Assembly (NCBI GenBank): GCA_023403375.1
Contig: JAEYEN010000125.1
Location: 1 to 11,203 of the forward strand
DNA from: Bacillota bacterium
GTDB taxonomy: Bacteria > Bacillota > Clostridia > Christensenellales > Borkfalkiaceae
Reading direction: 5' to 3'
Length of the DNA stretch: 11,203 bases
A program made the translations under genes and the position numbers. The notes below the pieces were generated by a model, which searched no databases, was not told the DNA's origin, and saw only the letters and a list, made by a program, of their open reading frames with translations. Below, in pieces: positions 1-7,794 of this stretch (within the stretch, counting starts at the first letter, position 1; the number at the start of each line of letters is the position of its first letter).

Positions 1-603
1 GAGTTGAAAAAACTTAAAGCAAGACTTAAAACCGCGGTCAGGGGGCACAAATTATTAAAAGACAAAACCGAAGAAATGGTAAGGAAATATTCGGTTCTGA
101 TAAAAGAAAACAAATCGTTGAGAGATAAGGTTGAAAGCGACGTTTCAAAGGCGTTGGCGCAATTTTCCGTCGCAAGAAGTATGATGAGTTTATCCGATAT
201 CGAACTTATTTTTTCCATGCCTGCCGTTTCTGTGGAATTAGAGTGCGAAACGCAGAATATTATGAGCGTTAAAGTGCCCAAGTTGTCGCTTAAAGAAACC
301 CGCGCAAAAAACAAATATCCCTATTCTATGATAGGCGTTACGAGCGAAGCGGATTATTCGGTAGAACTTGTGGGGCAGGTTATATATTCGCTCGTCAAAC
401 TTGCAGAAGTCGAAAAAACTACCGATATGCTTGCGGACGAGATAGAAAAAAGTAAGCGAAGAGTCAACGCACTAGAAAACATTATGATTCCTTCTCTGGA
501 AGAAACCATAAAATATATAACGATGAAACTCGAAGAAAACGAAAGAAGCAGCAGAACAAGGCTGATGAAAGTTAAATCTATGATAGAGTCGAGAGAAGGC
601 TGA
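1..603 (+). CDS. ntpD: V-type ATP synthase/ATPase subunit D, 5' end cut off
   Basis: Subunit D is the central rotor shaft of the V1 sector of a membrane V-type ATPase. It links ATP turnover in the A3B3 head to the membrane ring that moves H+ or Na+. The sequence is recognised by family blocks: RGHKLLKDK near the start, NIMSVKVP in the middle, and LAEVEKT, RRVNALE and TIKYI.MKLEENER near the end. The N- and C-terminal parts are long charged helices, as expected for the coiled-coil shaft. The frame is open to the window edge: codon 1-3 is GAG, and family members read M-E-L-x-x-L-K here after about ten more residues. The TTG at 4 is therefore not the true start, and roughly 10-15 N-terminal residues lie outside the window. 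It is probably the last or a late gene of a V-ATPase operon, followed 28 bases later by a ROK kinase. Family assignment is very secure; the ion transported cannot be told from this subunit. Confidence 0.95.
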   Translation, partial: ELKKLKARLKTAVRGHKLLKDKTEEMVRKYSVLIKENKSLRDKVESDVSKALAQFSVARSMMSLSDIELIFSMPAVSVELECETQNIMSVKVPKLSLKETRAKNKYPYSMIGVTSEADYSVELVGQVIYSLVKLAEVEKTTDMLADEIEKSKRRVNALENIMIPSLEETIKYITMKLEENERSSRTRLMKVKSMIESREG

Positions 604-631
604 AAAATTATTAAAAAGAAGGACAAATATT

Positions 632-1576
632 ATGTACACAATAGGCGTAGACGTAGGCGGAATGAGTATTAAAGTCGGACTTGTCGATGAGAACGGAAAG
701 ATTATCGTTAAAGACAGGGTAAAAACCGATAAGCGGGCGGCGGAAGACGTTAAAAATACTGCCGCGCTCATCAAAAAAATTCTTTCGGAAAACAATCTTA
801 CCGATAAAGATATTCTTGGCATAGGAATAGGCGTTCCGGGGGCGGTTACTTCCGAAACGGGCGTTATAGACTTTTTACCTAACCTTAACTGGAAAAATTT
901 GAAAATAGTCGACGAATTACATAAATATTTCGATACCAAAATTATGCTGTCTAACGACGCTAACGTGGCGGCTTTGGGCGAAGTTGTTTTCGGTTGTGCA
1001 AAAAAGTTTAATTCCTGCGTTATGTTTACTTTGGGAACAGGCGTAGGAGGCGGCGTTATTATAGATAAAAAATTGTTTGAAGGTACGAAAAGCAAAGGTA
1101 CCGAACTCGGTCATTCAACGCTTATTGCAGGCGGCGAACCTTGCGGGTGCGGCAGGCGCGGTTGCATAGAAGCCTACGTTTCTGCCACTGCGCTTATAAG
1201 GCAAACAAAAAAAGCGATGGAAGAACACAAAGATAGCAAAATGTGGGATTTTGTCGGCGGAGATATTGAAAAGGTAGACGGCAGAACGGCGTTTGAATGC
1301 GCAAAAGCGGGCGACGCGGCGGCAATCGGCGTGAGAGATAAATACGTTTCTTATCTTGGCGACGGAATTATGAGTATGCTTAATATTTTCCGTCCGGAAG
1401 CGTTTATTATCGGCGGCGGCGTAAGCGCGCAAGGCGATTATTTGCTTAATCTTGTTAAAAACTATTGCGAAAAGTACGATTACGGCTATAAAAACACGCC
1501 CGTCCCTAAAATGATGATAGCGTCTCTCGGTAACGACGCGGGTATTATCGGCGCCGCATCGCTTTTATACCAGTAA
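632..1576 (+). CDS. glcK: ROK-family glucokinase
   Basis: This 314-residue protein belongs to the ROK (repressor, ORF, kinase) family and most likely phosphorylates glucose to glucose-6-phosphate with ATP in the cytoplasm. Visible features are the N-terminal phosphate loop DVGGMSIK (7-14), the catalytic block SNDANVAALGE with Asp109, the GTGVGGG loop (135-141), and the ROK zinc site formed by His161, Cys171, Cys173 and Cys178 in the block CGCGRRGCIE. There is no N-terminal helix-turn-helix, so this is a kinase and not a ROK repressor. The length is normal. The ATG at 632 has an AGAAGGA ribosome site (617-623) with 8 bases of spacing. One oddity: the phosphate loop usually reads GGT, and here Met11 replaces the Thr. 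It lies 28 bases after the V-ATPase subunit D gene and may be read through from it. The substrate is inferred: other ROK kinases use N-acetylglucosamine, N-acetylmannosamine or fructose. Confidence 0.88.
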   Translation: MYTIGVDVGGMSIKVGLVDENGKIIVKDRVKTDKRAAEDVKNTAALIKKILSENNLTDKDILGIGIGVPGAVTSETGVIDFLPNLNWKNLKIVDELHKYFDTKIMLSNDANVAALGEVVFGCAKKFNSCVMFTLGTGVGGGVIIDKKLFEGTKSKGTELGHSTLIAGGEPCGCGRRGCIEAYVSATALIRQTKKAMEEHKDSKMWDFVGGDIEKVDGRTAFECAKAGDAAAIGVRDKYVSYLGDGIMSMLNIFRPEAFIIGGGVSAQGDYLLNLVKNYCEKYDYGYKNTPVPKMMIASLGNDAGIIGAASLLYQ

Positions 1577-1592
1577 TAAAAATCTTAAAATT

Positions 1593-1623
1593 AAAAAACG
1601 GTTGAATTTTTCAACCGTTTTTT
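1593..1623. terminator. Strong, probably bidirectional intrinsic terminator
   Basis: A perfect inverted repeat pairs 1593-1606 with 1610-1623 (14 bp, 3-base loop). The core is ACGGTTGA / TCAACCGT, with A's on the left arm and T's on the right. It ends with a T run on the plus strand, and the A run on the left becomes a T run on the minus strand. It lies 17 bases after the ROK kinase stop and between two convergent genes, so it can stop transcription from both sides. The remaining 118 bases to the next gene are T-rich and show no gene or promoter that I can support. Confidence 0.92.
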
Positions 1624-1741
1624 TGTGCCTTTTTTTGTTGTACAATATTTTATATCGCTAATTAAGATGATATTATATCTGTTATATCTGTTTTAATTGT
1701 TTTGTTGTGCGTTTCTGATTTTATTCGTTTGATTTTTTATC

Positions 1742-2581
1742 TTATTGCTTTTCTATTTCCTTAATAAGATAAGGGAAAGCGTTTTCAAAATTTACGCCGT
1801 ACCAATTGTGATTTTTTTCCGAAACGGTGAGTTCTATGGACTTAACCGTAAAATCAACGGCGATTTTAAGCGCGTTTTCAAGCGATTTTCCAACCGAGAG
1901 CGCCCCTGTAATCGTGCTTGCAAAAATATCGCCTGTGCCGTGGAAAGAAGCGGGGATATAATCGGAAAAATAACTGAAATATTTTTTATTTACGCTATCA
2001 TACCCGTATGCGCCAAGACGTGCTTCGTCAAAACTAACCCCTGTGAGAATGGCTGTTTTCGCACCGCCGTCCGTCAGTTTTTTGAGAATATCCTTTATAT
2101 CTTCTTCTTTGTAACCGCTTTTGACGTAGGGGATATTCAGCATAAAACAGGCTTCCGTCATATTAGGCACTATAATATCCGCTTTGTTGCAAAGTTTTGC
2201 CATTTCAAAAACGAACTCCTGCGAAAAACCGGAATAAAGCGCGCCGTTATCCGCCATAACGGGGTCGACTATTATAAACCCGTCTTTCGGTCTGAATTTA
2301 TCAAAAATATCGGACACGATTTTCAATTGTTCAAAAGAACCGAGATAACCCGTATAAATAGCGTCAAAAGTAATGTTTTGTTCCTGCCAGTGTTTAGTTA
2401 TCGCGTTTATATCGCCCGTTAAATCTCTGAACGTAAAGTTGTTGAACGCCGTGTGCGTGGAAAGAACGGCGGTCGGCAAAACGCAGGTTTCAACGCCGAA
2501 CGCGGAAATCACGGGCAGGGCAACCGTAAGCGAACATTTGCCCACGCATGATATGTCTTGTATCGTCAGAATTCTTTTCAT
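1742..2581 (-). CDS. pdxY: Pyridoxamine/pyridoxal kinase (PfkB/ribokinase fold)
   Basis: This 279-residue cytoplasmic kinase most likely phosphorylates pyridoxamine and pyridoxal with ATP in vitamin B6 salvage, giving PMP and PLP. The N-terminus (TIQDISCVGKCSLTVALPV, then LPTAVLSTHTAF) matches the Firmicutes pyridoxamine-kinase branch. VDPVMADNG (105-113) and IVPNMTEA (137-144) are typical of this family, and GTGD (215-218) holds the PfkB-type anion hole and the catalytic Asp218. The length is normal. The ATG at 2581 has an AAAGGA site (2588-2593) with 6 bases of spacing. It lies 77 bases downstream of the short-chain dehydrogenase on the same strand, so it may be cotranscribed. A possible promoter of its own (TTGTAA at 2627-2632 with a poor -10) is too weak to call. 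The thiamine kinase ThiD is a relative, but the N-terminal block argues against it. The symbol is the usual one for such genes; the exact B6 vitamer preference is inferred. Confidence 0.88.
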   Translation of the reverse strand: MKRILTIQDISCVGKCSLTVALPVISAFGVETCVLPTAVLSTHTAFNNFTFRDLTGDINAITKHWQEQNITFDAIYTGYLGSFEQLKIVSDIFDKFRPKDGFIIVDPVMADNGALYSGFSQEFVFEMAKLCNKADIIVPNMTEACFMLNIPYVKSGYKEEDIKDILKKLTDGGAKTAILTGVSFDEARLGAYGYDSVNKKYFSYFSDYIPASFHGTGDIFASTITGALSVGKSLENALKIAVDFTVKSIELTVSEKNHNWYGVNFENAFPYLIKEIEKQ

Positions 2582-2658
2582 ATACGTTCCTTTTTTATAT
2601 TGCTTTAATAATAATCTTGTTATAAATTACAATAGTATTTTATAATCGGGTTGATATA

Positions 2659-3498
2659 TTAGTCTTTAAATAGTTGATTAAAAATGTCAACATTAGATAT
2701 TTTTAGTATTTTTTTTATAAATAACGGACTTGTTTTAGGAAAGAATTTGGCACAGAAATTCATAAACTCTGCGTCTAAGCCGATAATCATTCTGTATTTT
2801 CTTTTTTTCATTCCTTTGCAAATCTTTTTCGCCGCTTTTTCGGGCGGCATCATAAGTTTATCTAACAACCGTTTGGTTTTTTCAGAAGTGGCGGTTCTTT
2901 TTAAAATATCTGTTTTCATAAAACCGGGATAAACGCCGCCCACGTAAATTTGCTTTTTGTAATCGGTATAAAGACATTCCGTAAAGCCTTTAATGGCAAA
3001 TTTTGTCGCGCAATACATACTTTCGCCGCAAAGCGGAAAGACACCCACAACGCTTGAAATATTTATAATTGCGGGCGTTTCGGATTGCTTTAACAGGGGG
3101 AGCAACTGTTTTACCGCATAAACGTCGGAAATAAAATTGGTGGCGATTATCTCGTCGATTTCTTCCGTAGAAATATCTTCAAACTTCTTGAAAGGCAGCA
3201 TAAAACCCGCGTTGTTAATCAAAACGTCTATTTTAACGCCGTCTTTACATAAATCGTCTTTAAATTTTTGCCAGTTTTCTTTTACGGAAACGTCAAAAAG
3301 ATAGTAAGAAAAATTCGACTGTTTCTCGCCGAGAGCAGGAATCATTTTTTCCATTTTTTCTTTGTTTCTGGCAACGCCTATAATTTTGCAATCGAATTTA
3401 TTTATGAGATATTTCGCAAGCGAAAAACCGAGTCCGCCGCTTGCGCCCGTTATTACAACGGTTTTGTTATACAGCCATTTACTGTTAAATTTTTTCAT
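2659..3498 (-). CDS. Short-chain dehydrogenase/reductase (SDR), substrate unknown
   Basis: This is a 279-residue classical SDR, an NAD(P)-dependent oxidoreductase with a Rossmann fold. The cofactor loop is TGASGGLG (17-24). NNAG is at 95-98, the structural Asn is Asn121, the catalytic Ser is in INISSV (148/149), and Tyr162-x3-Lys166 completes the catalytic set. It is followed by YPGFMKTDI, which closes the cofactor site. VARNKEK after beta strand 2 hints at NADPH rather than NADH. The C-terminal 60 residues are basic and hydrophobic (RMIIGLDAEFMNFCAKFFP) and may touch a membrane or a lipid-like substrate; that is inference. The ATG at 3498 is the only plausible start before the cofactor loop. 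It has no Shine-Dalgarno site, and a promoter ends 6 bases before it. It is transcribed divergently from pcrA and lies upstream of the B6 kinase. No substrate can be assigned from sequence or context. Confidence 0.88.
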   Translation of the reverse strand: MKKFNSKWLYNKTVVITGASGGLGFSLAKYLINKFDCKIIGVARNKEKMEKMIPALGEKQSNFSYYLFDVSVKENWQKFKDDLCKDGVKIDVLINNAGFMLPFKKFEDISTEEIDEIIATNFISDVYAVKQLLPLLKQSETPAIINISSVVGVFPLCGESMYCATKFAIKGFTECLYTDYKKQIYVGGVYPGFMKTDILKRTATSEKTKRLLDKLMMPPEKAAKKICKGMKKRKYRMIIGLDAEFMNFCAKFFPKTSPLFIKKILKISNVDIFNQLFKD

Positions 3499-3504
3499 AA
3501 AAAT

Positions 3505-3533
3505 ATTTTATCATAACGGAATATCTTTTGCAA
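3505..3533 (-). promoter_or_regulatory. Extended -10 sigma-A-type promoter for the SDR gene
   Basis: Read on the minus strand: -35 TTGCAA (3533-3528), a 17-base spacer, then TGA directly before -10 TAAAAT (3510-3505), which is an extended -10. Counting the last -10 base as -7 places +1 at 3498, exactly the A of the SDR start codon. The predicted transcript would therefore have no 5' leader, which fits the absence of a ribosome site. This is predicted from spacing and consensus only. Confidence 0.65.
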
Positions 3534-3575
3534 ACAAAATAATTCTTTTTTGTTTTTCTATTTGGTTTTATGAAC

Positions 3576-3604
3576 TTGTAAAAATCTCCTGCGTGTGTTA
3601 TAAT
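3576..3604 (+). promoter_or_regulatory. Extended -10 sigma-A-type promoter for pcrA-ligA
   Basis: -35 TTGTAA (3576-3581), a 17-base spacer, TGT, then a perfect -10 TATAAT (3599-3604). The predicted +1 is about 3611, giving only some 3 bases before the pcrA ATG at 3614. No Shine-Dalgarno sequence lies in between. It forms a divergent pair with the SDR promoter; the two -35 elements are 42 bases apart. Confidence 0.72.
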
Positions 3605-3613
3605 TTTAATCAA

Positions 3614-5860
3614 ATGGAAAACATAAAAAATTTACTTGAAAAACTAAACGAAGAACAAATTAAACCCGTTCTGGATACGGAAGGCGCGGTTTTGGTAATC
3701 GCAGGCGCAGGTAGTGGCAAAACAAGAGTTCTGACCACGAGAATAGCGTACCTTATTGCAGAAAAGGGCGCTTCTCCATACGAAATTATGGCTATAACGT
3801 TTACAAACAAAGCGGCGGACGAGATGAAACGCCGTTTGGAAGACATTATAGGCAACGTTTCGGGAATGTGGGCGTGCACGATTCACAGTATGTGCGTGAA
3901 AATTTTAAGAAAAGACATAGATAAATTAGGCTATGATAAAAATTTCAGCATTTACGACGAAACGGATAAAGAAAAGGCGTTGAAGCGCGCTTTTGAAGAA
4001 ACAAAGACGGACGTTGCTTTGCTGAAAAGCGCAAAAAACATAATTTCCAACGCTAAAAACGAAATACTTTCGCCCGAAGAATGTAAAAAAGCGTATGCGG
4101 ACGTAAAATTTATAGACGAAATATGCAACGTTTACGCGGCTTACGACAAAATGCTTCAAAGGTCTAATTCTTTGGATTTTGACGACCTTCTGATGAAAAC
4201 GTACATACTTTTTGAAAAGTTTCCGGAAGTTGCAGATTCTTATTCGGAAAGGTTTAAGTATATCCACGTGGACGAGTTTCAGGATACGAACACCGTTCAG
4301 TTTGCGATTATTCAAAGATTATCCATAAAGCACGGCAATATATTTGTTGTCGGCGACGACGACCAGAGTATTTACGGCTGGCGTGGTGCGAAAATAGAGA
4401 ATATTTTAAGGTTTGACGACATTTACAGGGGCGCCAAGATTTATAAATTAGAGCGGAATTATCGTTCGACAAAAAAGATATTAGAATTAGCGAATTGTAT
4501 AATAAAAAACAATTTTGAAAGACGAGATAAAGAGTTGTGGACGGAAAATTCCGACGGAACGAGAATAGAAACCTTTGTGGCAAGCGACGAAAACGGCGAA
4601 GCGCAGTACGTTGCTATGCAGATAAAAGCGCTTATGTCGAGAAACGAAAACGTGAATTACCGCGATTTCGCCGTGTTTATGAGATTGAACGCATTATCGC
4701 GCGCTTTTGAACAGGAATTCTTAAAATACGGAATACCTTATAAAGTTTTCGGCGGATTCAGGTTTTTTGAACGAAAAGAGATTAAAGATATTTTAAGTTA
4801 TCTTAAACTTGTTAATAATAATTTCGACGACGAATCTTTTATCCGTTCGGTCGGCACGCCAAAGCGCGGAATAGGCGACAAATCGCTTACGGAACTCAGA
4901 GAATATGCCGCGGCAAACGGAATGAGTATGTTCCACGCGATAGATTATATCGACGGAACAACCATAGGAAATTCTGCCAAAACAAAAATTAAAAATTTTA
5001 AAGCGCTTATCGAAAACTTTTACGATTTTTCGCGCGGAAATACAATATCTGGACTTATAGAAGAGATTTTACGTGTTACTGATTTTAAAGCGCAGTTTGA
5101 CGAGAAAACCGAAGAAAACGATAACAAACTTATGAATATCGACGAATTTGTGAACACCGCAAAACTTTTCGAGAAAGAAAACGGCGAAAACGCGGTTTTG
5201 TCGGAGTTCTTAAACAGCGTAACGCTTAGTTCCGATACAGACGATATGAACGGCGATAACACCGTAACGATTGCGACCATTCATGCGGTAAAGGGGTTGG
5301 AATTCAAAAACGTTTTCGTTGCGGGGCTTGACGAGAATATTTTGCCGTTGGCAAGAGCAAAAGACGATAAAAAAGATTTGGAAGAAGAAAGACGGCTTAT
5401 GTACGTTGCCGTAACGAGAGCGAAAGAACGGCTTTATCTTACGCGTGCGGCAAGCAGATATATGTACGGAAGAAGAGATAATATGATTCCGTCGCGCTTT
5501 TTATCGGAAGCAAAACCCGTTCTCGCAAGATTTACGGACGGTGCGCCGCTTGAAAAAGGCGCATACGTAAAGCGTGATTACGATAATAAAATTTATTCGG
5601 GCGGGAGTGCCGTTTCGGGCGGATATTCTTCGGGATACGCAAAAACTTTTTTAGAAAACAATAAGCCGAAACAACAGAAATTATCTGCCGATTGCAACTA
5701 TAAAGCAGGCGACAGGGTAAGACATACGAAGTTCGGGGAAGGAATAGTCGTTTCCGTAAAAGGCACGAGCGAGAACACCGTTGTGGACGTGGCGTTCAGC
5801 GGAATAGGCATAAAATCTCTCGCCATAAAATTTGCGCCCATGGAGAAAATAAATGGATAG
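3614..5860 (+). CDS. pcrA: ATP-dependent 3'-5' DNA helicase PcrA (UvrD family)
   Basis: This 748-residue superfamily 1A helicase unwinds DNA in repair and rolling-circle replication and clears proteins from DNA. All motifs are visible: Walker A AGAGSGKT (30-37), Ia TFTNKAADEMK, Ib TIHSMC, II DEFQD (220-224), III VVGDDDQSIYGWRGA (245-259), IV LERNYRS (279-285), V TIHAVKGLEF and VI EERRLMYVAVTRAKERL. The C-terminus carries the PcrA-type tail GDRVRHTKFGEG (about 699-710), a Tudor-like element known to bind RNA polymerase, which separates PcrA from many other UvrD-like helicases. The frame stays open upstream to 3362, but that part runs antisense through the SDR gene and has no helicase character. 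Homologues start at MxxLLExLNxEQ, which is the ATG at 3614. There is no Shine-Dalgarno site, and a promoter ends 9 bases upstream. It overlaps ligA by 8 bases, as in the pcrA-ligA pair of other Firmicutes. Confidence 0.97.
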   Translation: MENIKNLLEKLNEEQIKPVLDTEGAVLVIAGAGSGKTRVLTTRIAYLIAEKGASPYEIMAITFTNKAADEMKRRLEDIIGNVSGMWACTIHSMCVKILRKDIDKLGYDKNFSIYDETDKEKALKRAFEETKTDVALLKSAKNIISNAKNEILSPEECKKAYADVKFIDEICNVYAAYDKMLQRSNSLDFDDLLMKTYILFEKFPEVADSYSERFKYIHVDEFQDTNTVQFAIIQRLSIKHGNIFVVGDDDQSIYGWRGAKIENILRFDDIYRGAKIYKLERNYRSTKKILELANCIIKNNFERRDKELWTENSDGTRIETFVASDENGEAQYVAMQIKALMSRNENVNYRDFAVFMRLNALSRAFEQEFLKYGIPYKVFGGFRFFERKEIKDILSYLKLVNNNFDDESFIRSVGTPKRGIGDKSLTELREYAAANGMSMFHAIDYIDGTTIGNSAKTKIKNFKALIENFYDFSRGNTISGLIEEILRVTDFKAQFDEKTEENDNKLMNIDEFVNTAKLFEKENGENAVLSEFLNSVTLSSDTDDMNGDNTVTIATIHAVKGLEFKNVFVAGLDENILPLARAKDDKKDLEEERRLMYVAVTRAKERLYLTRAASRYMYGRRDNMIPSRFLSEAKPVLARFTDGAPLEKGAYVKRDYDNKIYSGGSAVSGGYSSGYAKTFLENNKPKQQKLSADCNYKAGDRVRHTKFGEGIVVSVKGTSENTVVDVAFSGIGIKSLAIKFAPMEKING
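5842..5845 (+). promoter_or_regulatory. Ribosome binding site that sets the ligA start
   Basis: GGAG lies inside the last codons of pcrA, 7 bases before the ATG at 5853. A second in-frame ATG at 5862 would be 16 bases away, too far, so 5853 is the preferred start. The site is uncovered only while ribosomes finish pcrA, which fits translational coupling. Confidence 0.6.
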
Positions 5861-7793
5861 AATGGAACAACTTGTAAATATATTGAATAAATACGCTTAC
5901 GAGTATTACGTTTTGGATAATCCCACCGTTTCAGACAAAGAATACGACGCATTGTACGACGAACTTAAAAAGTTGGAAGCGGAGAGCGGGGTCGTGCTTT
6001 TTGATTCCCCCACAAAAAGAGTGGGCGGGGAACCTATATCTTCTTTCAAAAAACATCAGCATATAAAAAGGCTTTACAGTCTTGACAAAGCGACGACGGA
6101 AGAAGAGCTGGACGCGTTTCTTACCCGTGCCGAAAAATTTGGCGATAATCTGAAATATACCGTAGAGTATAAGTACGACGGACTTACAATCTCGCTTACT
6201 TATAAAGACGGGAAATTTTTAAGGGCGACAACCCGCGGCAACGGGGTAACGGGAGAAGACGTTACGGCGCAGGTTTTAACAGTCAAAAACTATCCCCTGA
6301 CTATCGATTATAAAGGCACGTGCGAAATTCAGGGCGAAGCGGTAATGCGACTTTCCGTGTTAAAAGAATACAACAAAACCGCAACGGAACAACTAAAAAA
6401 CGCAAGGAACGCAGTCGCCGGCGCAATACGAAATCTCGACCCGAAAGAAACGGAAAGAAGAAAGGTAGACATAATTTTTTATAACGTAAATTATATAGAC
6501 GGCGACGTTATTTCTTCTCAGACAGAGTGCTTTGAGTTTTTACGGCGAAACGGTTTTTACGTTCATCCGTTTTTAAGGATTTGTACCGATAAAGAGCAGA
6601 TTGCGTCTGCCATAAACGAGATAGAAATCAGTAGAAAAAATCTGGACGTTTTGACTGACGGCGCCGTTATAAAAATCGACGATTATTCAGTAAGAGAAAA
6701 AATGGGTTATACCGATAAATTTCCTCGTTGGGCGTTAGCGTTCAAGTTTGAAGCGGAAGAAGTTACCACCATTTTAAAAGACGTTAAATGGCAGGTCGGA
6801 AGAACGGGAAAACTAACCCCGCTCGGAATTCTGGAACCGACAGTTCTTGCCGGCGCTACCGTAAAAAAAGCGACGCTTAATAATTACGGAGATATTTTAA
6901 GAAAGAAAGTAAAAATAAATTCGAGAGTTTTAGTCAGGCGCAGTAATGAAGTCATTCCCGAAATTTTGGGAACTACCGAAAATTTTGAAAATTCGGAAGA
7001 AGTGATAAAGCCGACGGAGTGCCCCTATTGTCATAGTAAGTTAATAGAAACGGGTGCGAACTTGTTTTGTCCGAACAAAAAGTGCCGCCCCAGAGTTATA
7101 GCAAAACTTTCTAACTTTGCTTCTAAACAAGGAATGGACATAGAAGGTTTTTCGGAAAAAACGGCAGGGCTTTTATACGATAAATTCGGCACGTATTTTT
7201 ATAGCGACCTGTATAAATTAGACAAAAATAAAGTGCTTGAACTTGAAGGGTTTAAGGACGCTAAAACGGACAATCTTTTTTCTGCGATAGAAAATTCCAA
7301 AAACGTTGCTTTGGAAAACTTTATTTTTGCACTCGGAATAGACAACGTTGGCAAAAAAACCGCCAAGGATTTGGCAGATAAATATAAATCGATTGACGCG
7401 CTTAAAAATGCGGAAAGGGAAGAACTTGTAGCCCTTTCGGATTTCGGCGAGATTATGGCCGATTGCGTTTATAACTATTTCCGCGACGAAGAAAACGTAA
7501 AAGAGATAGAAGAGTTGTTGTCATTGGGCGTTAACCCCGTGTATGAGGAGAAGTCGTCTGTCGGCGCGTTTTCGGGCGAAAAGGTAGTGCTTACGGGGAC
7601 GCTTTCAAAGTATACGAGAAGCGAAGCGGGTAAAATAATAGAAACGCTCGGCGGAGAAGTGCTTGGCGGCGTATCAAAAAGCACGACTCTTGTGGTCAGC
7701 GGCGAAAACGCAGGCAGTAAACTCGATAAAGCCAAAAAACTCGGAATAAAAATTATCGACGAAAAGACTTTCGACGATATGATAAACGGTTAA
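5853..7793 (+). CDS. ligA: NAD+-dependent DNA ligase LigA
   Basis: This 646-residue enzyme seals nicks with 5'-phosphate and 3'-hydroxyl ends in replication and repair, using NAD+. The order is: domain Ia (about 1-65, with YEYYVLDNPTVSDKEYD, which binds NMN); the adenylation domain with the catalytic Lys107 in KYDG (107-110); the OB fold (WQVGRTGKLTPLG, about 313-325); a zinc finger with Cys390, Cys393, Cys406 and Cys411; helix-hairpin-helix repeats (ALGIDNVGKKTA, 493-504); and a C-terminal BRCT domain (about 572-646). The length is slightly short of the usual 660-680. Several normally stable blocks differ: KYDG instead of KIDG/KVDG, RLYSLDKA where most have MLSLxNA, RRSNEVIPEI where most have RAGDVIPxx, and ATLNN for ATLHN. 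All catalytic essentials remain, so I expect it to be active. It is the second gene of the pcrA operon. Confidence 0.96.
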   Translation: MDRMEQLVNILNKYAYEYYVLDNPTVSDKEYDALYDELKKLEAESGVVLFDSPTKRVGGEPISSFKKHQHIKRLYSLDKATTEEELDAFLTRAEKFGDNLKYTVEYKYDGLTISLTYKDGKFLRATTRGNGVTGEDVTAQVLTVKNYPLTIDYKGTCEIQGEAVMRLSVLKEYNKTATEQLKNARNAVAGAIRNLDPKETERRKVDIIFYNVNYIDGDVISSQTECFEFLRRNGFYVHPFLRICTDKEQIASAINEIEISRKNLDVLTDGAVIKIDDYSVREKMGYTDKFPRWALAFKFEAEEVTTILKDVKWQVGRTGKLTPLGILEPTVLAGATVKKATLNNYGDILRKKVKINSRVLVRRSNEVIPEILGTTENFENSEEVIKPTECPYCHSKLIETGANLFCPNKKCRPRVIAKLSNFASKQGMDIEGFSEKTAGLLYDKFGTYFYSDLYKLDKNKVLELEGFKDAKTDNLFSAIENSKNVALENFIFALGIDNVGKKTAKDLADKYKSIDALKNAEREELVALSDFGEIMADCVYNYFRDEENVKEIEELLSLGVNPVYEEKSSVGAFSGEKVVLTGTLSKYTRSEAGKIIETLGGEVLGGVSKSTTLVVSGENAGSKLDKAKKLGIKIIDEKTFDDMING

Positions 7794-7794
7794 T

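Noticed and set aside
472..1432. Long minus-strand open frames opposite the V-ATPase D and ROK genes
   Set aside because: They are shadows of strongly conserved plus-strand genes, with no recognisable protein and no ribosome sites.
1671..1692. Short direct repeat of TATATCTGT
   Set aside because: It has only two copies in AT-rich spacer, too short to be a meaningful repeat array.
1745..2422. 225-codon plus-strand frame opposite the pyridoxamine kinase
   Set aside because: The minus-strand kinase has all the family motifs. The plus-strand frame has odd composition (many Phe, Arg and Lys) and no family likeness.
2600..2632. Separate promoter for the pyridoxamine kinase
   Set aside because: TTGTAA is acceptable as a -35, but the -10 at the right distance matches only 3-4 of 6 positions.
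3362..3613. 84-codon upstream extension of the pcrA reading frame
   Set aside because: It runs antisense through the SDR gene and through the divergent promoters, and PcrA homologues start at the block beginning at 3614.
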